This document shows, one piece after another, positions 1 through 5,508 of a stretch of DNA of 9,455 nucleotides (positions within the stretch are counted from its first letter, which is position 1; every line of letters starts with the position of its first letter). This stretch comes from Rhodospirillales bacterium (GTDB taxonomy: Bacteria; Pseudomonadota; Alphaproteobacteria; Rhodospirillales; 2-02-FULL-58-16), in the NCBI GenBank assembly GCA_021775195.1, contig JAJFIG010000144.1, positions 1-9,455 on the forward strand, in the 5' to 3' direction. Position numbers and translations under genes: made by a program. A model generated the notes under the pieces. That model searched no databases. It worked only from the letters and a program-made list of their open reading frames with translations, and was not told the origin of the DNA.

Positions 1-67
1 CCCGGTGCACACCTACACGCTGACCGACGAGGTCAAGTACATCGAACCCGAAGAACGCGTTTACTAG
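1..67 (+). CDS. sdhA: Succinate dehydrogenase flavoprotein subunit, C-terminal end (partial)
   Basis: Only the last 21 codons and the TAG stop (65-67) are in the window, read in the frame starting at base 2. The tail reads PVHTYTLTDEVKYIEPEERV and then Y, which resembles the end of alphaproteobacterial SdhA (a PVH-YTL segment and a final R-V-Y). The stop overlaps the AGGAGG ribosome binding site of sdhB, 12 bp before its start, as expected for an sdhCDAB operon. SdhA carries covalent FAD and oxidises succinate to fumarate. The short length limits certainty, but the context with sdhB makes the call strong. Confidence 0.85.
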   Translation, partial: PVHTYTLTDEVKYIEPEERVY

Positions 68-79
68 GAGGTCCGGTCA

Positions 80-862
80 ATGGTTGAGTTCATGCTGCCC
101 GCCAACTCCAAGGTAGGCCCGGGAAACACCTTCAAGGCTCCGGCCGGAGCCGCCAACATCAGGCCCTTCAAGATCTACCGGTGGGACCCGGAGACCGAGG
201 ACAATCCGCGCCTCGATACCTTCGAGATCGACCTCGACGATTGCGGCCCCATGGTCCTCGACGCCTTGATCAAGATAAAGGACGAGGTCGACCCGACGCT
301 GACCTTCCGGCGGTCCTGCCGTGAAGGGGTCTGCGGATCCTGCGCCTTCAACATTGACGGCACCAACACCCTTGCCTGCACCAAGCCCATCCGCGACATC
401 AAGGGTCCGGTCAAGATTTATCCGCTGCCCCATCTGGACGTGATCAAGGATCTGGTCGCCGACGTTTCCAACGGCTACGCGCAGTATGCGTCGGTCAAAC
501 CCTGGCTGCAGGCGATTACGCCGGCGCCGCCCGATCGCGAAAGGCGGCAGAGCGTCGAGGAACGGGAAAAACTGGACGGCCTTTGGGAATGCGTCCTTTG
601 TTTCTGCTGTTCCAACAGTTGCCCGAGCTATTGGTGGAACGGCGAGCGCGGCTATCTCGGCCCGGCGGTCCTGATGCAGGCCTACCGCTTCCTCGTCGAT
701 TCCCGCGATGAATTCACCGGCGAACGGCTCGACGAGCTGGAGGATCCGTTCCGGCTCTACCGCTGCCACACGATCATGAACTGCACCGATACCTGCCCCA
801 AGGGCCTCAATCCCGGCCGCGCCATTGCCGAGATCAAGAAGCTCATGGTGCGTCGACAGTAG
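80..862 (+). CDS. sdhB: Succinate dehydrogenase iron-sulfur subunit SdhB
   Basis: A complete 260-residue subunit of respiratory complex II. It passes electrons from the SdhA flavin through three iron-sulfur clusters to ubiquinone at the inner membrane. All cluster ligands are visible. The N-terminal ferredoxin domain has C80, C85, C88 and C100 (CREGVCGSC then C) for the 2Fe-2S cluster. The C-terminal domain has C171, C174, C177 and C239 for the 4Fe-4S cluster, and C181, C229 and C235 for the 3Fe-4S cluster, in the standard spacing seen in E. coli SdhB. The quinone-site segment [15 protein letters not shown] is intact. The ATG at 80 has a perfect AGGAGG at 66-71 overlapping the sdhA stop, so translation is probably coupled. 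Length is normal for alphaproteobacteria. An intrinsic terminator follows, so sdhB is the last gene of the operon. Confidence 0.98.
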   Translation: MVEFMLPANSKVGPGNTFKAPAGAANIRPFKIYRWDPETEDNPRLDTFEIDLDDCGPMVLDALIKIKDEVDPTLTFRRSCREGVCGSCAFNIDGTNTLACTKPIRDIKGPVKIYPLPHLDVIKDLVADVSNGYAQYASVKPWLQAITPAPPDRERRQSVEEREKLDGLWECVLCFCCSNSCPSYWWNGERGYLGPAVLMQAYRFLVDSRDEFTGERLDELEDPFRLYRCHTIMNCTDTCPKGLNPGRAIAEIKKLMVRRQ

Positions 863-885
863 GCTGTCCCGACCAAGTTCGAACG

Positions 886-918
886 GGCCGCCGAATTACC
901 ACCGGCGGCCTTTTTTTT
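886..918 (+). terminator. Intrinsic terminator of the sdh operon
   Basis: A perfect 8-bp GC-only stem, GGCCGCCG (886-893) pairing with CGGCGGCC (903-910), has a 9-nt loop and is followed directly by eight T residues (911-918). It begins 23 bp after the sdhB stop. This is a textbook Rho-independent terminator and separates the sdh operon from the downstream PaiB-family gene. Confidence 0.93.
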
Positions 919-957
919 GTGGCTCGCGATGGCCGCACGTCATTGAGGGAAAACGAC

Positions 958-1587
958 ATGTACACGCCGAAGCATTTCACGGTGGACGACGACGAGATCT
1001 TGCACGCCGTGATGCGCGAGAACAGTTTCGCGATTATGGTGACCGCCGTGGATGGCGCCACAACGGCCACCCACCTGCCGTTCTCCCTCGACACCGGGAC
1101 CGCTGGTCATGGGGTGCTTCAGGCCCATATGGCCCGCGCCAATCCGCAGTGGGAGGCCTTCGCCGACGGGATCGAGGCCATGGTCGTGTTCCAGGGCCCC
1201 CACACCTATATCTCGCCGACCTGGTACGAGACGGTAAAGGCCGTTCCGACCTGGAACTACGTCGCCGTTCACGCCTATGGCCGGCCGCGGGTCATCGATG
1301 ACCCGGACACGGTCCTCGCCACCATGCGGCGCCTCGTCGGCGAGTACGAGACGCCGGATACCGGTCCCTGGGACATGGACACGCTGCCGGAGAAGTTTCT
1401 CAACGCCATGGTTCGCGGGATCGTCGCCTTTGAGATTCCCATCGAACGCCTGGAAGGTAAGTTCAAGCTCAGCCAGAACCGCCCCGACGGCGATCGCGAA
1501 CGGGTCGCCGCCGAACTGAAATCGGTGGGCGGCGATCAGGCCCTCGGCGTCGCCGGCCTGATGGAGGATTTGGAACGGAACCGATAG
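958..1587 (+). CDS. PaiB-family FMN-binding split-barrel protein
   Basis: A 209-residue protein matching the family annotated as FMN-binding negative transcriptional regulator (PaiB). The start at 958 gives the typical N-terminus MYTPKHF and has a GAGG ribosome site at 945-948; an in-frame ATG at 919 would add 13 atypical residues that run back into the terminator region. The hallmark core FQGPHTYISPTWYE, VPTWNYVAVHAYGRPRVIDD lies at residues 78-115, and the usual FEIPIERLEGKFKLSQNR near 158-175. In Bacillus subtilis PaiB was described as affecting sporulation and degradative enzyme genes. No helix-turn-helix is visible here, so a flavin- or heme-linked redox role is equally plausible for this Gram-negative member. 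It lies alone between the sdh terminator and a convergent gene. The family assignment is secure; the cellular role is not. Confidence 0.9.
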   Translation: MYTPKHFTVDDDEILHAVMRENSFAIMVTAVDGATTATHLPFSLDTGTAGHGVLQAHMARANPQWEAFADGIEAMVVFQGPHTYISPTWYETVKAVPTWNYVAVHAYGRPRVIDDPDTVLATMRRLVGEYETPDTGPWDMDTLPEKFLNAMVRGIVAFEIPIERLEGKFKLSQNRPDGDRERVAAELKSVGGDQALGVAGLMEDLERNR

Positions 1588-1604
1588 CGCCAATGGCCTG
1601 AGGT

Positions 1605-1811
1605 TCAGGTCAGGCTGATGTTTCCGTCGATTTCCTTGCTGAGCCCGAGGGAGTCGATGGTCAGGGTCATCCGCGCGGCGATGTTTTCGTCACCCTTGAG
1701 GCGACCATCCTCCACCGCCGCCCGGACCGCGGCTTCGAGTTCGCGCTGCGACGTGACGCCCACGTTCTTGAGGAATTTTCGAATCTGCATGTTGAAGACT
1801 TCGTCATCCAT
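1605..1811 (-). CDS. DUF6494 family small protein
   Basis: A 68-residue acidic protein on the minus strand. It begins MDDEVFNMQIRKFLKNVGVT and continues with an SQRELEAAVRAAVEDG helix and a C-terminal MTLTIDSLGL, EIDGNISL segment. I recognise this as the DUF6494 pattern found mainly in proteobacteria; its function is unknown. The start at 1811 is preferred because an AGAGGGG ribosome site lies 8 nt upstream (1820-1826) and because the family begins at MDDEVF. A longer version starting at 1871 would add 20 residues of low-complexity, non-conserved sequence. There are no membrane segments or signal peptide, so it is probably cytoplasmic and helical. It converges with the PaiB-family gene with a 17-bp gap and is divergent from the DRL gene, across 201 bp. 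Confidence 0.82.
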   Translation of the reverse strand: MDDEVFNMQIRKFLKNVGVTSQRELEAAVRAAVEDGRLKGDENIAARMTLTIDSLGLSKEIDGNISLT

Positions 1812-2012
1812 GGAAAGTTCCCCTCTGCTGAATTTGCCTCCGAGAATAGGGAATTGCGCCGCCGCCGCCAACGATCGTGGCGAAGATGGGAAATCGGTGT
1901 GGAATCAGGGTGCGCGGCCTTGTTCCTGTTTCCGCCGTCCCCTTGAGTTGCTAGAGTCGGCGGCCGTCTTTGCTTTCCCCGGCGTCGCACCAACGAACAA
2001 TGGGAGAAAACC
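1812..2012. promoter_or_regulatory. Divergent intergenic region between the DUF6494 gene and the DRL-SDR unit
   Basis: This 201-bp stretch must hold promoters in both directions. Visible elements are an AGAGGGG ribosome site for the minus-strand gene (1820-1826), a GGGAGA ribosome site for the plus-strand gene (2002-2007), and a 6-bp inverted repeat, CCGCCG (1932-1937) and CGGCGG (1958-1963), flanking TAGAGT (1952-1957), which resembles a weak -10 box. No convincing -35 element was found. The promoter and operator assignments are therefore weak inference. Confidence 0.3.
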
Positions 2013-3389
2013 ATGAACCTCCATGAGCAGCTTATGGCCAGGGCCGAGGAGGGACGACCGGTCCGGGTCGGCCTCATCGGCGCCGGCAAGTTCGGTGCCA
2101 TGTTTCTCGCCCAGGCCCGGCACACCCCGGGGCTGCACGTTCTCGGCGTTGCCGACCTTTCCGTCGAACGAGCCCGAGCCAACCTCGCCGAAACCGGCTG
2201 GCCGGAGGAACAGTTTTCCGCCGCGTCCTTCGCCAAGGCATTGGCCCAGGGGACAACCTATGTCACCGACGATGCCGAGGCCCTGATCAACACCGGCGGC
2301 ATGGAGGTGATCGTCGAGGCCACGGGCCTCCCCGATGCCGGCATCCGCCACGCCCTGGCCAGCATCGAGCGCGGTCGCCACGTGGTCATGGTCAACGTCG
2401 AGGCCGACGTTCTCGCCGGACCTTTGCTGGCCCGGCGCGCCAAGGAAGCCGGGGTCGTCTATGGCATGGCCTACGGCGACCAGCCGGCGCTCATTTGCGA
2501 ACAGGTCGAGTGGGCCCGCTCCTGCGGTTTCGAGGTCGTCTGCGCCGGCAAGGGAACCAAGTACCTGCCCGAATTCCACGCCTCGACCCCGGATACCGTC
2601 TGGGGCTACTACGGCCTGTCGCCCGAGCGGGCGGCGGCCGGTGGCATGAACCCGAAGATGTTCAATTCCTTTCTTGACGGTACCAAGTCGGCCATCGAAA
2701 TGGCGGCGGTGGCCAATGCCACGGGCCTGACGCCGGCGCCCGACGGCCTAGGGTTCCCGCCTGTCGGTGTCGATGAGCTGCCCCAGGTCTTGCGCCCGGC
2801 CGCCGACGGCGGCGTGCTCCACCACAAGGGCACCGTCGAGGTCATTTCCAGCGTCAACCGCGACGGCTCCGACGTGGAGAGGGACCTTCGCTGGGGCGTC
2901 TATGTGACCTTTGAGGCGCCGAGCGATTATGCCGCCCGCTGTTTTTCCGAATACGGCGTCGTCACCGACGACAGCGGACGCTACACCGCCCTCTACCGGC
3001 CCTTCCATCTGATCGGCCTCGAACTCGGCGTCAGTGTCGCCAATGCCGGCCTTCGCGACCTCTCCACCGGCACCGCCGACGGATTCCGTGGCGACGTCGT
3101 CGCCACCGCCAAGCGGGACCTGGAGGCCGGTGAGATGCTCGACGGCGAGGGCGGGTACTGTGTTTACGGCAAACTGATGCCGGCGGCCGATTCCCTGAAG
3201 CGGGGTGGCCTGCCCCTCGGTCTTGCCCACGGCGTCAAGCTGAAGAACGACATAGCCGCCGGACTGCCCCTGCTCTGGTCCGATGTCGATATCGACGAGA
3301 CCGACGACACGGTGCGGTTCCGGCGCGAAATGGAGGCGGCGTTCGCGCCCGCGTCCGGCCAGCCATTGCCGCAGGCCCAGCCGGCGTGA
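2013..3389 (+). CDS. DRL-family (DXR-like) NAD(P)-dependent oxidoreductase with C-terminal SAF domain
   Basis: A 458-residue protein in three parts. The N-terminal Rossmann fold (about 18-150) has GLIGAGKFG (20-28), an acidic end of strand 2 (VADLS, 46-50), VEATG (101-105) and VNVEAD (127-132), as in homoserine-dehydrogenase-like NAD(P)-binding domains. The middle catalytic region (about 150-345) carries the family signatures AGKGTKYLPEFHASTPDTVW (178-197) and GMNPKMFNSFLDGTKSAIEM (211-230). The C-terminal SAF-like segment (about 360-430) contains VVATAKRDLEAGEML and LAHGVKLKNDIAAGLPL. The family includes Brucella DRL (DXR-II), an alternative 1-deoxy-D-xylulose 5-phosphate reductoisomerase, but many members are uncharacterised and are thought to act on sugars or sugar acids. 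Automatic annotation sometimes calls them FlgA or homoserine dehydrogenase because of the SAF and Rossmann parts. GGGAGA lies 5 nt before the ATG. The stop overlaps the SDR start (GTGA), so the two are probably co-translated. Substrate unknown. Confidence 0.82.
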   Translation: MNLHEQLMARAEEGRPVRVGLIGAGKFGAMFLAQARHTPGLHVLGVADLSVERARANLAETGWPEEQFSAASFAKALAQGTTYVTDDAEALINTGGMEVIVEATGLPDAGIRHALASIERGRHVVMVNVEADVLAGPLLARRAKEAGVVYGMAYGDQPALICEQVEWARSCGFEVVCAGKGTKYLPEFHASTPDTVWGYYGLSPERAAAGGMNPKMFNSFLDGTKSAIEMAAVANATGLTPAPDGLGFPPVGVDELPQVLRPAADGGVLHHKGTVEVISSVNRDGSDVERDLRWGVYVTFEAPSDYAARCFSEYGVVTDDSGRYTALYRPFHLIGLELGVSVANAGLRDLSTGTADGFRGDVVATAKRDLEAGEMLDGEGGYCVYGKLMPAADSLKRGGLPLGLAHGVKLKNDIAAGLPLLWSDVDIDETDDTVRFRREMEAAFAPASGQPLPQAQPA

Positions 3390-4132
3390 CCGGCGTTGCC
3401 GTCATCACCGGCGCCAGCCGCGGTATCGGTGCGGCGGCGGCGCGCCTTCTCGGGGCGCAGGGTTACGCGGTGTGCGTCAATTTCATCGCCGCCGGGGAAA
3501 AGGCCGAAGCCGTCGTCGACGACATAACCGGGGCCGGCGGCACGGCTATCGCCGTCAAGGCCGATACCAGCATCGAGGCCGACGTCGTCCGCCTTTTCGA
3601 AACCGTCGACAATGAACTCGGTCCCCTGACCGCCCTGGTCAACAACGCCGGAATCACCGGTGGTTTTCGCCGCGTCGAGGAGATCGATGCCGCGCTTCTT
3701 CGCTCTGTCCTCGACGTCAACGTCACCGGTTATTTTCTCTGTGCTCGCGAAGCCGTGCGCCGCATGTCCACCAGGCGCGGCGGCGCCGGCGGCACCATCG
3801 TCAACGTTTCCTCGGCCGCGTCGTGGACCGGCAGCCCCGACGAATGGGTCCACTATGCCGCAACCAAGGGCGCCACGGATACGCTGACCATCGGCCTTGC
3901 CCGCGAGGTGGCCGGCGAGGGAATCCGCGTCAACGCGGTTAACCCGGGGTTGATCGACACCGATATCCACGCCGCCGCCGGCGAACCCGACCGCTTGGCC
4001 CGCATGGGGCCGTCCTTTCCCATGGGGCGCGGTGGTGCCCCCGAGGAGGTTGCCCAGGCAATCCTGTTCCTGGTCTCCGATGCCTCTTCCTTCACCACCG
4101 GCGCCTTGTTCCCGGTCTCCGGTGGTCGGTAA
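3386..4132 (+). CDS. Short-chain dehydrogenase/reductase (classical SDR, YgfF-like)
   Basis: A 248-residue classical SDR. It has the cofactor motif TGASRGIG at 8-15, NNAG at 86-89, catalytic S143 in NVSSAAS, and the YAATK active site with Y157 and K161. The body (VTGYFLCAREAVRRM, GLAREVAGEGIRVNAVNPGLIDTDIHA, the closing SGGR) resembles the E. coli YgfF / glucose 1-dehydrogenase-like branch more than FabG. The start is GTG at 3386, sharing GTGA with the DRL stop; no strong ribosome site is visible, so re-initiation after DRL is likely. It probably oxidises or reduces a hydroxyl or ketone on the same metabolite that the DRL enzyme handles. Residue 31-33 (VNF after the second strand) does not settle NAD against NADP preference. 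Family is certain; substrate unknown. Confidence 0.92.
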   Translation: MTGVAVITGASRGIGAAAARLLGAQGYAVCVNFIAAGEKAEAVVDDITGAGGTAIAVKADTSIEADVVRLFETVDNELGPLTALVNNAGITGGFRRVEEIDAALLRSVLDVNVTGYFLCAREAVRRMSTRRGGAGGTIVNVSSAASWTGSPDEWVHYAATKGATDTLTIGLAREVAGEGIRVNAVNPGLIDTDIHAAAGEPDRLARMGPSFPMGRGGAPEEVAQAILFLVSDASSFTTGALFPVSGGR

Positions 4133-4177
4133 GCGATAACCTTCCATAAATTGGGAAAAATGGGAAATTCGCCCCGT

Positions 4178-4236
4178 TCTAGGGGATATCCCCCGCCGAT
4201 CTAGGGGATATCCCCCGTTCGCAATATCCCGGATAT
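4178..4236. promoter_or_regulatory. Tandem palindrome array, candidate enhancer (UAS) for the sigma-54 promoter
   Basis: The 18-bp sequence TCTAGGGGATATCCCCCG occurs identically at 4178-4195 and 4200-4217, so the repeats are 22 bp apart. Each contains the perfect palindrome GGGGATATCCCC. A third element, ATATCC-C-GGATAT at 4224-4236, is another inverted repeat with the same GGATAT half-site. The centres lie at about -143, -121 and -101 relative to the start site predicted for the sigma-54 promoter, spaced by about two helical turns, so bound dimers would lie on the same DNA face. This is the usual arrangement for upstream sites of bacterial enhancer-binding proteins. The sites do not match NtrC or NifA consensus, and the regulator is unknown. 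Confidence 0.6.
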
Positions 4237-4303
4237 GGCCAAATTTCGGTACAGGGTCTTTGCGCGGCCCGGAATTTCGCGACTCCGCCCGGGCCGAGTG
4301 TAG

Positions 4304-4320
4304 TTGGCATGGAAATTGCT
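4304..4320 (+). promoter_or_regulatory. Sigma-54 (RpoN) promoter
   Basis: TTGGCATGGAAATTGCT matches the RpoN consensus YTGGCACGRNNNTTGCW at all but one defined position (T for C in the -24 element). The essential GG (4306-4307) and GC (4318-4319) are separated by exactly 10 nt, as required. Predicted transcription start is about 4330-4331. It points toward the alpha/beta hydrolase at 4557 and has a palindrome array at a typical enhancer distance upstream. No integration host factor site was obvious between them. Confidence 0.68.
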
Positions 4321-4329
4321 AGTAACTAG

Positions 4330-4443
4330 GTGACGGCGCGTGCCGGCTCGAACGGTTTTCGCCTTTTTCGGGCCATCCGTCACAGGAAAGTCACAAGAAA
4401 AAAAGTGGTTCTCCTGGTACAGAAATTAACCTCAGGGTGAGGA
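4330..4443 (+). other. Structured 5' leader of the hydrolase gene (hairpins and 11-bp tandem repeat)
   Basis: The predicted RNA would start at or near an inverted repeat, GTGACGG (4330-4336) with CCGTCAC (4377-4383), enclosing a 40-nt loop. Overlapping its 3' arm is a tandem 11-bp direct repeat, GTCACAGGAAA (4379-4389) and GTCACAAGAAA (4390-4400), with one mismatch. Further on is a small hairpin, CCTCA-GGG-TGAGG (4430-4442). No known riboswitch class was recognised. The structures are read directly from the sequence; a regulatory role is inferred. Confidence 0.35.
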
Positions 4444-4455
4444 ATCACTGAAACT

Positions 4456-4554
4456 ATGAAAAACGACGGCGCGTCTTTTTATCCGCCATGGATGCCGGGT
4501 GTGGTTGAAACCCGGCGCCAACGAGCGGTGACGGCAACCGTGAATAGGAAATAG
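4456..4554 (+). CDS. Possible 32-codon upstream ORF / leader peptide
   Basis: An ATG at 4456 opens a 32-residue frame, beginning MKNDGASFYPPWMPG, that ends with TAG at 4552-4554, only 2 nt before the ATG of the hydrolase gene. A GTGAGG stretch (4437-4442) lies 13 nt upstream, a rather long spacing. The tight stop-start junction would allow translational coupling, and the hydrolase's own ribosome site (AGGAA, 4546-4550) lies inside this frame. No homologue is recognised and no run of one regulatory amino acid is seen. It could be a chance ORF in an untranslated leader. Confidence 0.25.
   Translation: MKNDGASFYPPWMPGVVETRRQRAVTATVNRK
4459..4480 (+). terminator. Weak terminator-like hairpin inside the leader
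   Basis: AAAAA (4459-4463), one bulged C, then GACG (4465-4468), a GCG loop, CGTC (4472-4475) and TTTTT (4476-4480). The GC-rich part is only 4 bp, but the flanking A-tract and T-tract extend pairing to 9 bp and give a U-tract in the RNA. It lies inside the 32-codon upstream ORF, so translation of that ORF would disrupt it. This makes an attenuator conceivable, but the stem is weak. Confidence 0.25.
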
Positions 4555-4556
4555 GT

Positions 4557-5351
4557 ATGAATATTATCAAGTTTGCATTGGTGGCTCTGGTGACAATTCT
4601 GGCTGGAGCAACGGGCGCCGCGGCCGCGGTCGAAGCACTCACCAGCCGTCCCGGAATCGTCCAGCCGGTCTACCTGACTCAGGAATCGCGGCCCGTGGCC
4701 AGCGTCGTTCTGCTGCCGGGCGGACGGGGAAAGGTCGGCCTCGACGCCACCAGGGGCATCACCCGGGGCAAGATCAATTTTCTCGTTCGCAATCGCCGGA
4801 TTTTCGCCGCCAACGGTTTCAATGTCGCGATTCCCGATGTGCCCTCCGATCGCCAGGATTCCAACGGCCTGAACGGATTCCGGCTGACCGATGATCATGC
4901 CGCCGACATCAAGGCGGTGATCGCCCGACTGCGCGCCATCGCGCCGGTCCCCGTATTGGTCGTCGGCCGGAGTGACGGAACCCTGTCCGCCGCCAATATC
5001 GCGGCCCGGCTTGGCCCGGATGGTCCTGACGGTGTCGTCCTCACCGCCTCGCTCACCCGGCGAAGCGAGGTGCGGCCGACCACCCTGGCGGATGTGGACC
5101 TGAGCCAGGTGCGGGTCCCGACGTTGATCGTCCATCACCGGGAGGACGGGTGCGTAACGACGCCCTTCGCCGATACCCGGGTCCTGAAGGCACGGCTGAC
5201 CCAGGCTCCCGAGGCCACGATCATGCCCATCGTTGGTGGCGCCATCGAAAGCGGCAATCCCTGCCGGAACCTGTCTCACCACAGCTTCATGGGTCAGGAA
5301 ATCGACGTCGTTGACGCCATCTCGACCTGGATCAAGACCCGGGCTTTCTAA
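4557..5351 (+). CDS. Exported alpha/beta hydrolase of unknown substrate
   Basis: A 264-residue protein with a clear Sec signal peptide: K5, a hydrophobic core at about 6-18, and likely cleavage after the AAAA at 21-24. The mature part has alpha/beta-hydrolase order: an oxyanion-type strand-loop VVLLPGGRG (50-58), the nucleophile elbow GRSDG with S139 (137-141), a probable acid D197 in HHREDGC, and the catalytic His at 241 or 242 in NLSHHSFMG. A segment NFLVRNRRIFAANGFNVAIPDVPSDRQ (about 74-100) is typical of a group of secreted, uncharacterised bacterial hydrolases. C199 and C236 flank the acid and His and could form a periplasmic disulfide. AGGAA lies 6 nt before the ATG. A sigma-54 promoter with upstream palindromes lies about 225 bp before the start, so expression is probably signal-dependent. 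It could be an esterase, lipase or peptidase-like enzyme; the substrate cannot be read from sequence. Confidence 0.8.
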   Translation: MNIIKFALVALVTILAGATGAAAAVEALTSRPGIVQPVYLTQESRPVASVVLLPGGRGKVGLDATRGITRGKINFLVRNRRIFAANGFNVAIPDVPSDRQDSNGLNGFRLTDDHAADIKAVIARLRAIAPVPVLVVGRSDGTLSAANIAARLGPDGPDGVVLTASLTRRSEVRPTTLADVDLSQVRVPTLIVHHREDGCVTTPFADTRVLKARLTQAPEATIMPIVGGAIESGNPCRNLSHHSFMGQEIDVVDAISTWIKTRAF

Positions 5352-5363
5352 GCACGGCTTTCC

Positions 5364-5392
5364 TTTACAGCCCTGCGCTTGCGCCGTATTGT
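5364..5392 (+). promoter_or_regulatory. Sigma-70-type promoter for zapE
   Basis: TTTACA (5364-5369, 5 of 6 to TTGACA) and TATTGT (5387-5392, 4 of 6 to TATAAT) are separated by exactly 17 bp, just after the hydrolase stop and 117 bp before the zapE ATG. The predicted start site is near 5399, leaving a 5' leader of about 110 nt. Inverted repeats cover the start site and early leader. Confidence 0.5.
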
Positions 5393-5435
5393 GCCGGCCC
5401 GAACATGTTCATCGGGTCCGGCACTTCGGACCCGG
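5391..5435 (+). promoter_or_regulatory. Nested and overlapping inverted repeats at the zapE promoter
   Basis: Repeat A: GTGCCGGCCCGA (5391-5402) pairs with TCGGG-T-CCGGCAC (5412-5424), 12 bp with one bulged T and a 9-nt loop. The palindrome GAACATGTTC (5401-5410) sits in its centre. Repeat B: CGGGTCCG (5413-5420) pairs perfectly with CGGACCCG (5427-5434) around a 6-nt loop. A and B share bases 5413-5424, so only one can form at a time. No T-tract follows, so neither is a classical terminator. They may be an operator at the start site or a leader switch. Confidence 0.5.
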
Positions 5436-5508
5436 CATACCAGGATCACCGGACCGGCTGCTGCCGCGCCGTAATTCGAGGACCCGATCCAAAGCCGATC
5501 TTCTCTTC

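Noticed and set aside
1594..1616. Inverted repeat between the convergent PaiB-family and DUF6494 genes as a bidirectional terminator
   Set aside because: The pairing GCCTGA/TCAGGC is short, has no T-tracts on either side and runs into the DUF6494 coding end.
2013..3389. Annotation of the 458-residue protein as FlgA or homoserine dehydrogenase
   Set aside because: The SAF segment and Rossmann fold alone suggest these names, but the middle region has DRL-family signatures, there is no flagellar context, and the homoserine dehydrogenase catalytic pattern is not seen.
3164..4147. Long open frame (327 codons) on the minus strand, opposite the SDR gene
   Set aside because: It overlaps the SDR and the end of the DRL gene, both with clear motifs. 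The product is glycine/aspartate-rich low complexity typical of antisense frames.
4178..4217. Possible CRISPR repeats
   Set aside because: Only two 18-bp identical units with a 4-bp gap and no spacer-length intervals or cas genes; this fits paired regulator sites instead.
5401..5410. GAACATGTTC as a LexA (SOS) box
   Set aside because: Alphaproteobacterial LexA uses direct GTTC-N7-GTTC, and the Gram-positive box needs GAAC-N4-GTTC; here the half-sites are only 2 bp apart.
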